DNA of 64,000 nt, taken from positions 992,001 to 1,056,000 of the forward strand of contig OY978099.1 in assembly GCA_963854735.1 (NCBI GenBank), written 5' to 3'. Origin of the DNA: Marvania coccoides. Taxonomy: Eukaryota; Chlorophyta; Trebouxiophyceae; Chlorellales; Chlorellaceae. Shown one piece after another: positions 44,568 through 58,297 of the stretch. Position numbers and translations under genes: made by a program. Numbering within the stretch: position 1 is the stretch's first letter; every line of letters starts with the position of its first letter. The notes under the pieces are model-generated. The model saw nothing but the letters and a program-made list of their open reading frames with translations. It was not told where the DNA came from and made no database searches.

Positions 44568-44590
44568 GAGAGAGAGAGAGAGAGAGAGAG
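44568..44590 (+). repeat. (GA)n microsatellite
   Basis: Uninterrupted GA dinucleotide tract at the 3' end of the gag-like ORF region. Confidence 0.95.
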
Positions 44591-44734
44591 TCAAGATTAT
44601 TAAATGAAGAAATTTTACAAGATAAATATGGTGATTTTATTTTAGTTTATTTTATTTAATATGCTTGCACATGCGGTGGTTCGCGCTCCCTTCTAGCTAG
44701 CTCATTGTAGCTGCCAGTGCGTAAACTTTGGTTG

Positions 44735-45200
44735 TTTACTGCACTGCGACGTCGGATGCATCACTTCCCTGTGGTATCGTAGTCTCTATCGGACGGGTAC
44801 AAATGGCGGGTGCCACATTTCCAGTGAGCACACCGGGTAGTACATCAGAAACCCTTTAGCCAGGATTTGAGTGACCGCTGTAGATGGGAGGGGTGCTGGG
44901 CGGGCCAGCATTGCCCAAGCGCGAACCCCAAACCGGACGGGCCGTTTGCCGTCAGGAGAGTCCTACTTTCCCCCCATTTTTTTTTTCATGTCGGTCGCGC
45001 CGTTGGGGGACTCAGGAAGGCAGGGGCCAGAGCCTTACATTGTGGGCGACGGTGCGGTATCGGCGTAATGCTGTATCCGTACGCCCCCAGTACCTGAGGT
45101 TGATCCCACCGGTGGAAGGGGGTACTCCGCCTTACTGTGGCAGGGTGAGTGGCACGTCGGCTTGCACCAACCTTGGTAGTAGACGTTACAACCATATGTA
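44735..45200 (+). repeat. Dispersed repeat family A, copy 2
   Basis: The longest copy. It shares with copy 1 the blocks GATGCATCACTTCCC, TTTGAGTGACCG-TGTAGATG, GGGCGGGCCAGCATTGCCCA and GTCGG-CGCCGT-GGGGA, and a CCGCCTTACTGTGGCAGGG-type 3' block also present in copy 3. An insert of about 80 bases relative to copy 1 lies after the first block. Confidence 0.75.
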
Positions 45201-45267
45201 AAACCTCCAAATCGTTACCCGGGTGGGGTTACGTATTGGTGTAACTTGCATTTTTTTGCGATCGCTA

Positions 45268-45515
45268 CATCTCGTGGGTTGGTGACTCTTTCATCCTCAA
45301 AATTTAATTTACAACTTATTTCCCCCCCCTTAATATTCCGTGCTGGACATCCTTCTACCTTTTTGAAGCTATTTTTTATTCGAGTTTTTTTACACATCTT
45401 TTTAACATCTTGTGGGTTTGTTGTGTCCCTTTCATCCTTCGAATTTAATACAACTTATTTTTTCCCTTAATATTCCGCTGGACATCCTTCTACCTTTTTG
45501 AAGAAGCTAATTTTT
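45268..45515 (+). repeat. Tandem duplication, period about 138 bp
   Basis: Unit 1 starts CATCTCGTGGGTTGG (45268) and unit 2 CATCTTGTGGGTTTG (45406). Both continue through CTTTCATCC-TC, AATTTAAT, ACAACTTATTT, CCTTAATATTCCG and GCTGGACATCCTTCTACCTT, then TTTGAAG. The units differ by small indels. The duplication sits exactly between copies 2 and 3 of repeat A. Confidence 0.85.
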
Positions 45516-45537
45516 CCATTAACCCATTAACCCATCA

Positions 45538-45825
45538 GCTTGCCCAAGCTGTACCTTGACTGGACGGTTCGCGTATCTCGCCGTCCGGAGCGTCTTGCAT
45601 GATTTGCATTGCTGCATGCAACTATGCCTGCCATGCACCTGCTCTGTTTATGTCGGTCGCGCCGTCGGGGACTCGGGGGCAGGGGCCAGAGCCTATTGAC
45701 TGGGATTGATCCGACGGAGGAGGGGGGGCTCCGCCTTACTGTGGCGGGGTTGGCATGTCGCCTTGCGGATCTCTATAGGGGCACACCTCAGTAGGAGACG
45801 TGAAACCACTGTAAGAACCTGTAAA
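45538..45825 (+). repeat. Dispersed repeat family A, copy 3
   Basis: Shares TTGCCCAAGC, GACCGGAC/GACTGGACGG, GCCGTCCGG-GCGTCTTGC, the GTCGGTCGCGCCGTCGGGGA block, GGCAGGGGCCAGAGCCT and CTCCGCCTTACTGTGGCGGG with copies 1 and/or 2. It lacks their 5' third. Confidence 0.75.
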
Positions 45826-46159
45826 CCTTTCCTCCCTTCAGATTTTATATTTTTCTTTAGATAAAGCATATAGAAAAAGGCCCCATAAGACGCTGCGAAC
45901 CAGCTGGAGATCCAGCATGCAGCTGAGCGGCTTCTGAGGTCTTTAGGCTGGTGGTCAACTGTGCGGCGCCTGTTTTTTTCAGGGAGTTGTTTGACCAAGT
46001 GCTTTTCAGACCCAGACCTCGTGAACTGCAGCTAAAGGCATGCAATAAATACGGTGCAACATTTTCCCACCTTTTGCAGCCCTCGACGCGCGAGCAACTC
46101 CGCATTTTATTACGATAAACCCATTTTTTTTCAATCGACATATAATGGCAGCTGCAACT

Positions 46160-46440
46160 GGAGTTCGGGCCGCCCAGGAGCGCTGGTGTGCGCAGCAGGG
46201 GGTCTCCATAGACGCCATCAATACGCTCGAAAGGGTCTCCCTCTAAACCTCCCCCCCCCAGCGAGACAACAACAAAAGCATGCGTGTCCAATATTTGCGA
46301 TTGTTTTGAATCAAAGGAGAAGTCTTAATTCAATTAAATTTTGTAATGAAAAACAGCAGAGGGTGGAAGGAAGGTCAAGATTGCTCCAGAGAACTTGTAC
46401 ACCTCTTGTTGGATGAAGGCGGTGGGCGCCTGGACGGTGT
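46160..46440 (-). pseudogene. Orphan protein-like segments
   Basis: Two minus-strand pieces look protein-like although no gene model joins them. One near 46437-46345 reads YYTVQAPTAFIQQEVYKFSG then AILTFLPPSAV. The other near 46290-46165 reads HAFVVVSLGGGGLEGDPFER then IDGVYGDPLLRTPALLGGP. They are separated by AT-rich DNA with stops. They may be exons of a decayed gene or of an element lying among the repeats. No family recognised. Confidence 0.25.
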
Positions 46441-46905
46441 AATAGTTTATATATTAAGGAGCCAAGCTCTACTTGAGTGACCAGCTCTGCTTGATATAGT
46501 AATATTTTTACAGATTTACAGCAAGACGTTATATTATATTCAAAAGCCCCCTTGTTAAGTGTATCACTGTTTTATATATAAACAAAGAGGAACAGCTTGT
46601 GCTGCTACAGACGGGGGCCGGCGGCGTGTTGGGGGCGCATTGGCGGAGGAAAGAGTTCTCTTGGTGGAGAGCTTGAAGTTAGTTGTGCATCTTGGTGTGC
46701 TAAGAAAGTAAAAAAAACAAAAAACAAAAACGGCGCTGCTAGAAACCTGTAAACCTGTAAACCAGAAGAACATGGCCGAATCAAAGAGAAATTGCCAATG
46801 TAAGAAAATGCTATTTTATAATCAAATTGAGAAGCGACAAAGGGACCCGCCCCTGTTCTTCGTCACATGACAGTACACATAACCAGTACAGCACCATAAT
46901 TTTTT

Positions 46906-47514
46906 TTAGAATGCAATATCAAATTCATCGTAGTCGACAACTACGAGAGTTTCAACCGCCTCCCCAGCGGCATCCAAGACATGTAATTTAGCAGGGTTTC
47001 CCTCGCCCTCGTAATCTAAGCCCATTGTGTCCTGAAAGATCACCTGCATATTAGTGAAAACAGAAGGAAATTTTCCTTTGTGAGGGACATATATGTTTAA
47101 ATTTATTGTTTGTAACAAAATTGATGCTTGCCGGCAGTACTTACTTGGGCGAGCACATTTAATGATTCTCACCTGATACCAGTTGTGGCGTGCATGAAAG
47201 TCGGCAACTTGAGTCGCAAACTTTGGGATCAGCGTGTACTTCTTGCCACCATGCTGCTTTTTGCTAGGACAGGGGGCTCCGCGGAGCGTCACCACGCCGC
47301 CGTCGACAAAAAATGGCGTAGCCCTGCAGCCGACGTAAACGGCTGGGGTATATTTTAAAAAGCGACCCTGCAATCGCCTCGCCATTTCCTCTATCTCCTT
47401 GTTGTGTTTTTCATTCAAAACCTGTTCCATCTCAGCCGTAGTGAAGAATTCATAAATGGGCTCTGAATATTTCTCAGATGCTGCCGCAGCAGCTGCGCGT
47501 GTAACAGGGGGCAT
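46906..47514 (-). CDS. Small protein with Sep15/SelM-like redox domain (tentative)
   Basis: Exons 47514-47173 and 47043-46906 (159 aa). The N-terminus is Ala-rich, then helical (MEQVLNEKHNKEIEEMARRL). The C-terminal part resembles the Sep15/selenoprotein M thioredoxin-like fold: a helix IPKFATQVADFHARHNWYQV followed by GEGNPAKLHVLDAAGEAVET, which parallels the family pattern G-x-x-P-x-L-x-L-L-D-x-x-G. The position of the CxU/CxC redox motif would be near APCPSK, which has only one Cys, so redox activity is doubtful. The 129-nt intron is open in frame, and its retention would give 202 aa. TAA stop; no SECIS-type claim is made. Confidence 0.45.
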   Translation of the reverse strand: MPPVTRAAAAAASEKYSEPIYEFFTTAEMEQVLNEKHNKEIEEMARRLQGRFLKYTPAVYVGCRATPFFVDGGVVTLRGAPCPSKKQHGGKKYTLIPKFATQVADFHARHNWYQVRIIKCARPSKYCRQASILLQTINLNIYVPHKGKFPSVFTNMQVIFQDTMGLDYEGEGNPAKLHVLDAAGEAVETLVVVDYDEFDIAF

Positions 47515-47799
47515 TCTGGCGTTGCGATAAAAAAGAAGAAGAAAACTACGACGTCTCGTGGTGATAAGGTGTAGATGTCGACATAGATAGAGTATGGGCC
47601 AACGATGGGATCAGGTAAGCCAGACGATAAGAAAGGAAGACAGTTTCCGTGTTGGAAGGAGGAAAAGCATTGATTTAGGAGTGCAACTCAGCCAAACCGC
47701 CTTTATTTAAGCTGGTTCGCGGTTTGTTATTTAATACATTAACTATATTGTTTATCTAATTGACGAGGGACGCTATGGCTGACTCTATTGTGATGCGCG
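47515..47799. promoter_or_regulatory. Short divergent promoter region
   Basis: 285 bp between the Sep15-like gene and the unknown plus-strand gene. It contains a second upstream ATG at 47775 in a different frame from the called start. Confidence 0.3.
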
Positions 47800-47810
47800 A
47801 TGATAAATAA
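47775..47810 (+). promoter_or_regulatory. Upstream ORF overlapping the start of the next gene
   Basis: ATG at 47775 opens an 11-codon frame (MADSIVMRDDK) that ends at TAA 47808-47810. It therefore overlaps the called start (47800) in another frame and could limit its translation, or mark a frameshifted N-terminus. Confidence 0.35.
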
Positions 47811-48459
47811 AGATCCCAAGCAACTCAAACTAACGCCAGCCCGGAAGAAAAAAGACGTTGATGCGCAAAAGTATTTAGTTAAACAAGTGCTGAAATACGT
47901 AGAACAGCTTTCCGAGAAGTATCCGCAGGCGAACATCGTTTGTGTCATTCAGTCCGCTCTCAGCGACAAGTTCCTTGCGAATTCTGTTCGACGTGCTGGA
48001 AACGAACCAGTTTGGGATGATACTTTGCGAGATGAAATCATGCGGCTGATCCTGGAGAAAAATGTTCGCCCCACCGCCTCCATCGAAAATTTGAAACTCA
48101 TCGGCGCTGGGGACGCTGTGGGCTTCCTGGAGGGCATTCAGGAAGCCCACAGACGCGGTATTCTCTCCAGTACCCAAGTGACGCAGCTGCAGACGATAAA
48201 CGAGACCATCAGGAAAGGTAATATAACAAACTTCACAGTGACCCCGCCAAACCTCCAAACCTCGCCTTTCTTTTGTTCATCCATGCAATGCATGGCTTAC
48301 ACACCACCTACATATGCGATTTTAATATTTATCTTGTGAAGAAACAGAGGCTTCTTCTTTGCAGAGGCTGCAGGATTCCATCCTTCGCAGAGTGTACTGC
48401 TACAGAAATATTACAAAATAATCACCAAGAGGACATTATATCCCCTGATCGTACAATGA
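47800..48459 (+). CDS. Hypothetical helical protein
   Basis: Exons 47800-48217 and 48365-48459 (170 aa); GT-AG intron, phase 1, closing on TGA 48457-48459. I do not recognise it. It is Lys-rich at the N-terminus (KQLKLTPARKKKDVDAQKYL), then mostly helical: VKQVLKYVEQLSEKYPQANI, SDKFLANSVRRAG, LRDEIMRLILEKN and GFLEGIQEAHRRGILSSTQV. Codon use is less GC-rich than in most neighbours. The start is uncertain because an ATG 25 bases upstream begins a different, short frame. No signal peptide or membrane segment is visible. Confidence 0.6.
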
Positions 48460-49102
48460 GAAAATGTCTGTCGCATAGCCGACTAGAAATGAAATGAATC
48501 AGAGGGCCGGTCTCATCAGCATGAAAAAAGCTTCCCAGAATCAAATGCTATTTTTTCATATGCCAGTGTACTCCGGGGGGAGGAGGATAATTAATTGCTA
48601 TGAATGAAATATTGAAAAGAAAACCTTATCTTCGCCAGCACAAGAACGGAGAAGATGACAAAACGAAAATTCCGAAATGATGACAGACAAGAAAAAAGCG
48701 AAAAAGTGTTGTTATTTCTTCTGAGAGCAGGCTGACGCCATTCGTTTTGAAATAAACAAACAAGCATACGTTCAAGGGAAAGGGGAGTACAATGATGAAA
48801 GAGCGTGAATGGATGAAAGCTAAAAATGCATATGAGGGCGCATCAGAAAGGAGGGGGGCAAAAACGTCGGTCGAAACAAAAACGTCGATCTTCATCCACC
48901 AACGTTCTGATATCAAAACTTCACCATCGAGTGCAGAACAGAGCAGAGAGAGATAATTTGATATAATGGTATAAAAGCAGTATGAAACAACGTATATGAA
49001 ATACTTAAATCATCGACAAGAAATATTGGAGGGAGTAAAAAAAAGAGGGGGGCCATTTAATATTAGTATGAACTTCTCCATGATATAATTAATATCTATA
49101 TA
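48460..49102. other. Convergent 3' flanks, with short dispersed motif copy 4
   Basis: AT-rich, A-rich DNA. At 48556-48585 lies a diverged copy of the TTCATATGCC...CTCCG...GAGGATAAT motif. No gene seen. Confidence 0.5.
48556..48585 (+). repeat. Short dispersed motif, copy 4
   Basis: TTCATATGCCAGTGTACTCC followed by GGGGGGAGGAGGATAATT. It differs from the other copies by a missing C and a G-rich insertion. Confidence 0.5.
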
Positions 49103-52784
<3,682 letters not shown>

Positions 52785-55700
52785 CTAGATATACCCCATC
52801 GCTTTCTTGTACCCCAGCTCCTCCTTCCACGTCACCCGGTCCTCGAACCAGTTGCCGCTGCTCGACCGCCGACTGAAGTCCTGCCGCTTGGTCTTAGGGT
52901 CGGGGTGCGCAAACACCTCGTCCAGGGAGCACGTCTTCGCGTGCTGCTGGAACACCTCATCGGGGTCCACGTACGTCTGCGCAGTGAGCTGCGCGACCAG
53001 GGATTTGCCGCGAGCCCAATCGGGGACGGGCTTCTTAGGGACGTCGTCGTCCGACTCAAAATCGCTCTTGTAAGGGGAGATCTCGTACGATTGGGGGCCT
53101 TGATCGACGGGGGGAGGCGCGCGCGGGCGCTCCGCCCCCGCGCCGCTGGTGCTGGCCCCTCCACCACCGGGGGCCAACAGCCGGGTGGCCTGCAACCCGC
53201 CCCCTGCTGCTGTTGCCGCGCCTGCAGGCTTTCCCGCTGCGCCCGGCAGCAACGCCGCCTGTTGCTGTATCTTTGCCAGCCGCTGCTTGGCCTCCGCCAG
53301 GGAATTGGCTGTGGAGGCGGCGGTGGCAGTGGCATTGGTGGCGTTGGCAGGCCTGTGGTTCTCGCCCTTGCTGCGGGCGGCGGCAGCGGCCGTCACCGCG
53401 GCCGCAGCCTCCTCCCGCCGCTTCTGCTTCACCTCCTCCAGCCGGCGCGCCTTTTCTTCGCGCTCCCGGCGCTCTGCCTCCTCCCTCTCTCGCCGCCTCG
53501 CTGCGGCCTCCTCCTCGCGCCGCAGCCGCGCCTCCTCTCGGCGCTTCGCCTCCTCAACCTCCTGCTCCGCCTTGGCCTTGAGCCGCTCATGCCTCGCCCT
53601 CTCAGCCTCGAACTTCATGCGGGCCCTCTCGGCCGCCCGCTCCTCCTCCCGCTTCCTCGCCGCTTCCGCCGCTTCCAGGGCCTTCACCTTGGGGGCCTTC
53701 TTGCCGGCGGCCTGGGGTGGGGAGGGGGGCTTGGACATGGGGAGGAATGAGCGAATAGTGGACACCAGGTTGGCTGCCAGCCCCTTGGCGCCCTCCATCG
53801 CCCCACCTCCGGCCGCCGCCGCCGCAGCCTCGGGGATTGATTTCGCATGCTGCTGCACAGTAGGCACAGCACTGGGCGCCTCAGGCACACCAGCGTCGGC
53901 AATAGGAGAAGGCTCTGCCGCTTCAACCGCTGCTGGCTCCTCCTCCTCTTGCTGCTGCTGCATCTCCGCTGACGGCATCTCAGCCTCAGAGCTCACCACC
54001 TGCGCCTCTTCTACCTGCATCGGCGCCACCTCTTCTTCAGCGACAGCCGAAGGAGCGACAGCAACAGCTGCCACTCCTTCCTCTTCAACAGGCGCCTCTG
54101 CTTGCGTAACGCCCTCCATGGGCTCAGCAGCCGCAGTCGGCACTTCTACCTCGGCTACCTCCTCCACAGCCATGGAAACGCCGGGGGAGGGCGTCTCCCG
54201 GAGAGCTGGAACAGTCGGCAGGCTAGCGGCAGATGGAGATGCATTCGCCAGGTGAGCGGCAGAGTCGTTGTTGGGGGTGGAGGCGCGCTCGGATCGCGCC
54301 ACAGATGGCGGCATGGGAGCTGCCTCTTGCACTGCAGCTCCAGCTTCCTTCTCCTTCACAGGAGTCGGCTCCGGGACGGTGGCAGCGGCTGCAGGCTCAG
54401 AATTAGGGGAAGGCTCCGCGGCGGCAGGCTGCACTTCTTCCAGCGCAGCAGCAGCGGTGGTAGGCTTGGCGTCACCAGCCTCCGCCATGTCCATTTCCTC
54501 CTCTTCTGCCACCGCCATCTCCACAACGGCAGCTTCCTCCTCCTCCTCCTCTTCAACCGCAGGCTCCACCATCGCTGCTTCAGAAACGGATACGTCCACC
54601 ATCTCCTCATCCTGAACCTCAGCAGGCGCAGCAGCAGCAGCAGGCTCATTGGCCTCCTCCAGCTCCTCCGGCTCTGCTGCTAATGCCGGGGTCTTGCCAC
54701 GGCGGGTGCTGCGCTGCGGCCGGCCAGCCATCTTTGCATTGGGCTCAGCCGCGGGGGAGGCAGCAGCAGCTATCTTCTTTTCTTTTGCAGCAGCGGGGGC
54801 CTTGACAGCAGCCTTGCGTCCGCCGCGCTTGGGTTGAGCAGGAGCCTCCTCCTCCACTACAGCCGGCTCTTCAGCCACAGCAACCTGCTTGGCGTTGCGT
54901 CTGCCGCGCCTGGTGGCAGGCGCCGGCGCTGCCGCCGGCACCACTGCTTCAGGCTCAGTTGCCTTGGAGCGCAGCCGCCTGCTGGAGCGGATGGCCGTTG
55001 GGAAGACAGGAGCTGCAGCTTCCACCTCTGCGGGGGGCGGAGAGGGGACGGGGTTGGCAGTTCTTCCACGCCGAGTGCGGCAAGCGGGCGGTCCAGCCGC
55101 AGGAGCTTCTTGTACTGCCGCTGGTGGCTCTTCAACCGCAGGGTCTTCCTCTGCACATCGCAATAAAGCACGCCCTGTGTTAATTGGTGTATTAATGCGG
55201 AGAATAGGGGCAAACATAGCAGTGAAAATCGGCGATTATAACTTACCGACTGGGGCAACTTCTGCCACTGCGGCATCCTCCTCCTCGATCGCTGCCTCCG
55301 GCTGCTGCTGCTTTTTCTTACTGACCACCTTGGCGCGCGTAGCCATGCCAGCAGGCTTGGTCTGCAGCTGCATGGCAGGCTTTGCTTCGTCTACAATGAC
55401 GACGTCCTCCTCCTCATCGAGGGCTTCTTCCTCACCCTCTTCCTCCTCCACCGTGTCCAGCACCTTGTCTCCGCCCCTGCCGCGCCGAGCGCGCCGCACG
55501 GTTGCCTTGCTCTCCTGCAGCAGAAAACCCAACTGTCCTTGAGATTGATCCTAAAAAAATAGCGACAACGGCGATCCAGCGCCCCGACGATCCAAGCACC
55601 CACATTTTTGTCTCCAATAGACACTGAGCCGCTGCCGTTGAGCCGCTGCTTCTTTGTGGCAGGCCCTCCTATCTTGCGCACATCCTCAACTGCCGCAGCC

Positions 55701-55801
55701 AACCAGCTCCGATGGCCCTCACACAAGGCATCAAGCTCCGCAAGCTTGGAGTCTCCAAGCTCTCGGAGCCCAGACAGCACTTCTTCGAACGTTTTGCTCA
55801 T
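52785..55801 (-). CDS. INCENP: INCENP, inner centromere protein (chromosomal passenger complex)
   Basis: Exons 55801-55604, 55514-55247, 55150-52785 (943 aa). INCENP scaffolds the Aurora kinase and targets it to centromeres and the spindle midzone. The C-terminal IN-box (residues about 843-925) is diagnostic: SYEISPYKSDFESDDD, PVPDWARGKSLVAQLTAQTY, VDPDEVFQQHAKTCSLDEVF and RRSSSGNW, the Ser-rich Aurora site. Before it lies a long charged single alpha-helix (REEERAAERARMKFEAERAR and similar) as in other INCENPs. The middle is Ala/Glu/Pro-rich low complexity with several TRRGR-like basic patches. The N-terminus (MSKTFEEVLSGLRELGDSKL) would bind Survivin/Borealin-type partners. Intron 1 uses a GTGGGT donor; phases close. 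Confidence 0.9.
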
Positions 55802-56136
55802 AGCATCGAATTCTGTTGCAATTATTTTGTTGCGGAAAATGCGGCACCGCTGGAAGTTTAAGCTGTTAAAAGGATGGGCGTCGATCCTTGAGGCAACTGC
55901 GATTTATTAAAATGCGTAGAATGGACCAGAGCTATAAAAACGAATATACAACAGCTTTTGCGAGCGCTCAAATGGGGAAGGCTTTGACCCTTGAGAACGC
56001 CTCCTATACTTGTTTCTCAACCTTCAAAATAACATCAACAATATTTGAATACGGGGGACGGGCCTGCAAGAGCCCCTGCGCCCTCCCTTGACCTCATTTG
56101 ATCTCATGAAAACTAGTCTTGCCTTGGACGTCGACA
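55802..56136. promoter_or_regulatory. Divergent promoter region, INCENP / GEX1
   Basis: 335 bp between start codons. A TATAAAAA at 55933-55940 on the plus strand faces GEX1, about 200 bases before its ATG. A single regulatory stretch between a mitotic and a gamete-fusion gene is notable. Confidence 0.4.
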
Positions 56137-58221
56137 ATGGCCAGCTTTCACCCCTTCCTGGCCGCCTTTTTACTGACAGTTCTGTCGGCGTTAGGTTTGG
56201 CCTTCGACCACCCCTCTCCCGATGCTCCACCGCGGTTCTCGCTGGTTTCTGCCGCCGCCGTTCACGAGGGTCAACAGCACTTGGCGAGGCTGCAGACCGA
56301 TGCCAGGGCCGAGACCTTCTTGGACAAGATGCTGGGCACGAACTGCTACACCCAAGCTGTAGCGGAGCTGCAGCGCGACTGCAAATCGCTCGACCAAGAA
56401 CAAAACTCTCTGCTGGCTTTACGGCTCGTCAACTGCCAGCTAGCCACTCAGGGGCAGACCACGTATCCCTGCAGTCCAGCAGAGCACCTGCGCACGTGTC
56501 TAGAGCGCCTCCCAGACCGAGAACACGCTCTTTACGTTGAGTTTTTAACTCATGCTGCCTCAATGTGCCTGTTCATACAAAACCAAGAATTTGACCGCCG
56601 CACTGAGACGCTGCTGAATCAGTTGAACGACGGCGCGACGTTTGCGCGCGGGCAGTTGGAGGAAATAGGCGAGAGAGCGCGTGAAGTCCATGACAACACG
56701 GCCGCTATTAAAGCCACTGCTGAAGAGTCCTTGGCGCGCGTAAAGGAGCAGTGGGAGCTGCAGTTGGCGGCTGTGGCCGCGGCACGCGCGCACCGCGCCG
56801 AGTCTGCGGCACAGTTATCCGAAATCTCGAAGAAGCAGGCAGCGGCGTTGGATGCAGCAAAACAGCAGCTCTCGCTGGTGGAGGATCTGGGAGCTGCAGC
56901 TGCAGTAGTAGGAAAGAAGCTGGACGCAGGAGAGGCGGCGGTGGACGCTGCGTTCCGCGGGATCGAAGCGAAAGCTGCTGCGGCTGCTGCGGCACAGGCG
57001 GCGGCATCAGAGGCTCACCAGCTGCTAGGGGAGCAGCTGCGCGGGCTGGCGGACGGCTCCCGCGGTCTGCGGTCTGCCATAGACGTGGTGGCGGAGTACC
57101 AGCGACGCAGCGACGCCACTTTAATTAAGTTACTGGGCCGAAGTTACACGCTAGAGGACGCAGCTTTTTACGCGGCAGGGGTGACGGCAGCGTTGCTGGC
57201 AGGGGCCACAAAAGCCACGCAGGGGGCACGGCTGCCCATGCTGGGCCTGATGGGGGTCAGCTTGCTAGCCGAGCGCATGCTGCTGGACCGCTTGCATCCC
57301 TTTTTGGAGGTGGACGAAGCTGGAGACCTGGCGCTGCCGCTGCAGCTGCCCTCCTGGATGCCTCTGTCCGCCGGAGCGTCAAATTCGGCCACAACCGGCG
57401 GCCCTTTGCTGCTAAATTTCAAGTGGACGGTGCGTCGAGTGGCGGTGCTTCTTGCAGTGATGGCGGTGATGGCCACGTTCTTTTCGTACCGGGATTACGA
57501 GAAGGCCAATTACTGGCGGTTGGAGGAGATTAATAGGGCGCTGCAGCGCGGGGAGGAGTGGCAGAGAGGGGTGGAGCGAAAATTGAACGTTTTTCACGAG
57601 GAGCTTGTTAGAACAAGGATTGAGGCGCTTGGCAGGGCTGCTGCGAGCGATAGTGGGGGTGGGAAAAGAGGAGCAGGTTTGGAGGGAGGAGAGCGGCCGA
57701 CGCCGTTGACTGTGGATCGCTTGGGGAAGCCACTGCCTCTTGTGTTGGGTGGCCGAGTGTCTCACCCCCAAAGGCCAGAATCTGCTGCTGGTGGTGGTAG
57801 AAAGGAGGCAGTGGAACACAGGACTGAAAGGGTGGCGGCAGCGGCGGGATTTGAGCGAAGATTGCGGCAGGAGGAACCGATGCTGCCGCTCACAGCTACC
57901 CGTCCTCTGCTACCGTCTATTGCAGAAGGCGCTGAGAAAGAGAGGGCGCTTTCTCCTGCTGCGGAAGAGATGCAGATGGATGAGCGAGAGCGCGGTCGAA
58001 AAAGGAGCGTGGAGGCGGCTGAGGAAGGGGAAGGAGGAGAGGAGAGAGCAGAAGAGGAGACGGCGGGGGCTGCTGCCCGCCGCATGCGCCGCTCTTCTAG
58101 GGCACCTGAGAGTGCTCCATTGCGTACGTCGCCGAGGCGAAAGCGAGGTGAAGGGGGCGATGGCCAGCAACAGCAGGGCAGCTCAGCGGCTGGCAACAGC
58201 AAGCGAAGGAAAGTCCGTTGA
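56137..58221 (+). CDS. GEX1: Karyogamy protein GEX1 / KAR5 / Brambleberry family
   Basis: Single exon, 694 aa. The ATG at 56137 is chosen because upstream in-frame codons lack ATG and it starts a signal peptide (MASFHPFLAAFLLTVLSALG). These nuclear-envelope proteins are needed for fusion of gamete nuclei. The family Cys domain is clear, with Cys at residues 70, 82, 100, 112, 121 and 144: NCYTQAVAELQRDCKSL, LALRLVNCQL, YPCSPAEHLRTCLERL and VEFLTHAASMCLFIQNQ. Long coiled coils follow (about 160-320). Then come hydrophobic spans at about 343-358, 367-384 and 434-450, giving the typical short membrane cluster near the C-terminal third. The tail is highly charged and ends in NLS-like clusters (SPRRKRGEG, SKRRKVR). 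It lies 76 bp upstream of the next gene. Confidence 0.9.
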   Translation: MASFHPFLAAFLLTVLSALGLAFDHPSPDAPPRFSLVSAAAVHEGQQHLARLQTDARAETFLDKMLGTNCYTQAVAELQRDCKSLDQEQNSLLALRLVNCQLATQGQTTYPCSPAEHLRTCLERLPDREHALYVEFLTHAASMCLFIQNQEFDRRTETLLNQLNDGATFARGQLEEIGERAREVHDNTAAIKATAEESLARVKEQWELQLAAVAAARAHRAESAAQLSEISKKQAAALDAAKQQLSLVEDLGAAAAVVGKKLDAGEAAVDAAFRGIEAKAAAAAAAQAAASEAHQLLGEQLRGLADGSRGLRSAIDVVAEYQRRSDATLIKLLGRSYTLEDAAFYAAGVTAALLAGATKATQGARLPMLGLMGVSLLAERMLLDRLHPFLEVDEAGDLALPLQLPSWMPLSAGASNSATTGGPLLLNFKWTVRRVAVLLAVMAVMATFFSYRDYEKANYWRLEEINRALQRGEEWQRGVERKLNVFHEELVRTRIEALGRAAASDSGGGKRGAGLEGGERPTPLTVDRLGKPLPLVLGGRVSHPQRPESAAGGGRKEAVEHRTERVAAAAGFERRLRQEEPMLPLTATRPLLPSIAEGAEKERALSPAAEEMQMDERERGRKRSVEAAEEGEGGEERAEEETAGAAARRMRRSSRAPESAPLRTSPRRKRGEGGDGQQQQGSSAAGNSKRRKVR

Positions 58222-58297
58222 AAGATGCCCTGGGCTGCTAAATTTGCGAACAGTTTTATTGAAAGATTGAATATTTTGATAGTTTCAGTGAGATGCA

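Larger units (their letters stand above)
44419..46905. other. Repeat-rich intergenic region
   Basis: Holds a (GA)n tract, two copies of dispersed repeat A, a 138-bp-period tandem duplication, and an isolated protein-like segment on the minus strand (46160-46440). The remaining frames look random. Confidence 0.55.

Noticed and set aside
53149..54255. 368-codon plus-strand ORF opposite INCENP
   Set aside because: Ser/Ala/Thr low-complexity shadow of the Ala/Glu-rich helix on the minus strand; the minus frame has the diagnostic IN-box and joins its exons.
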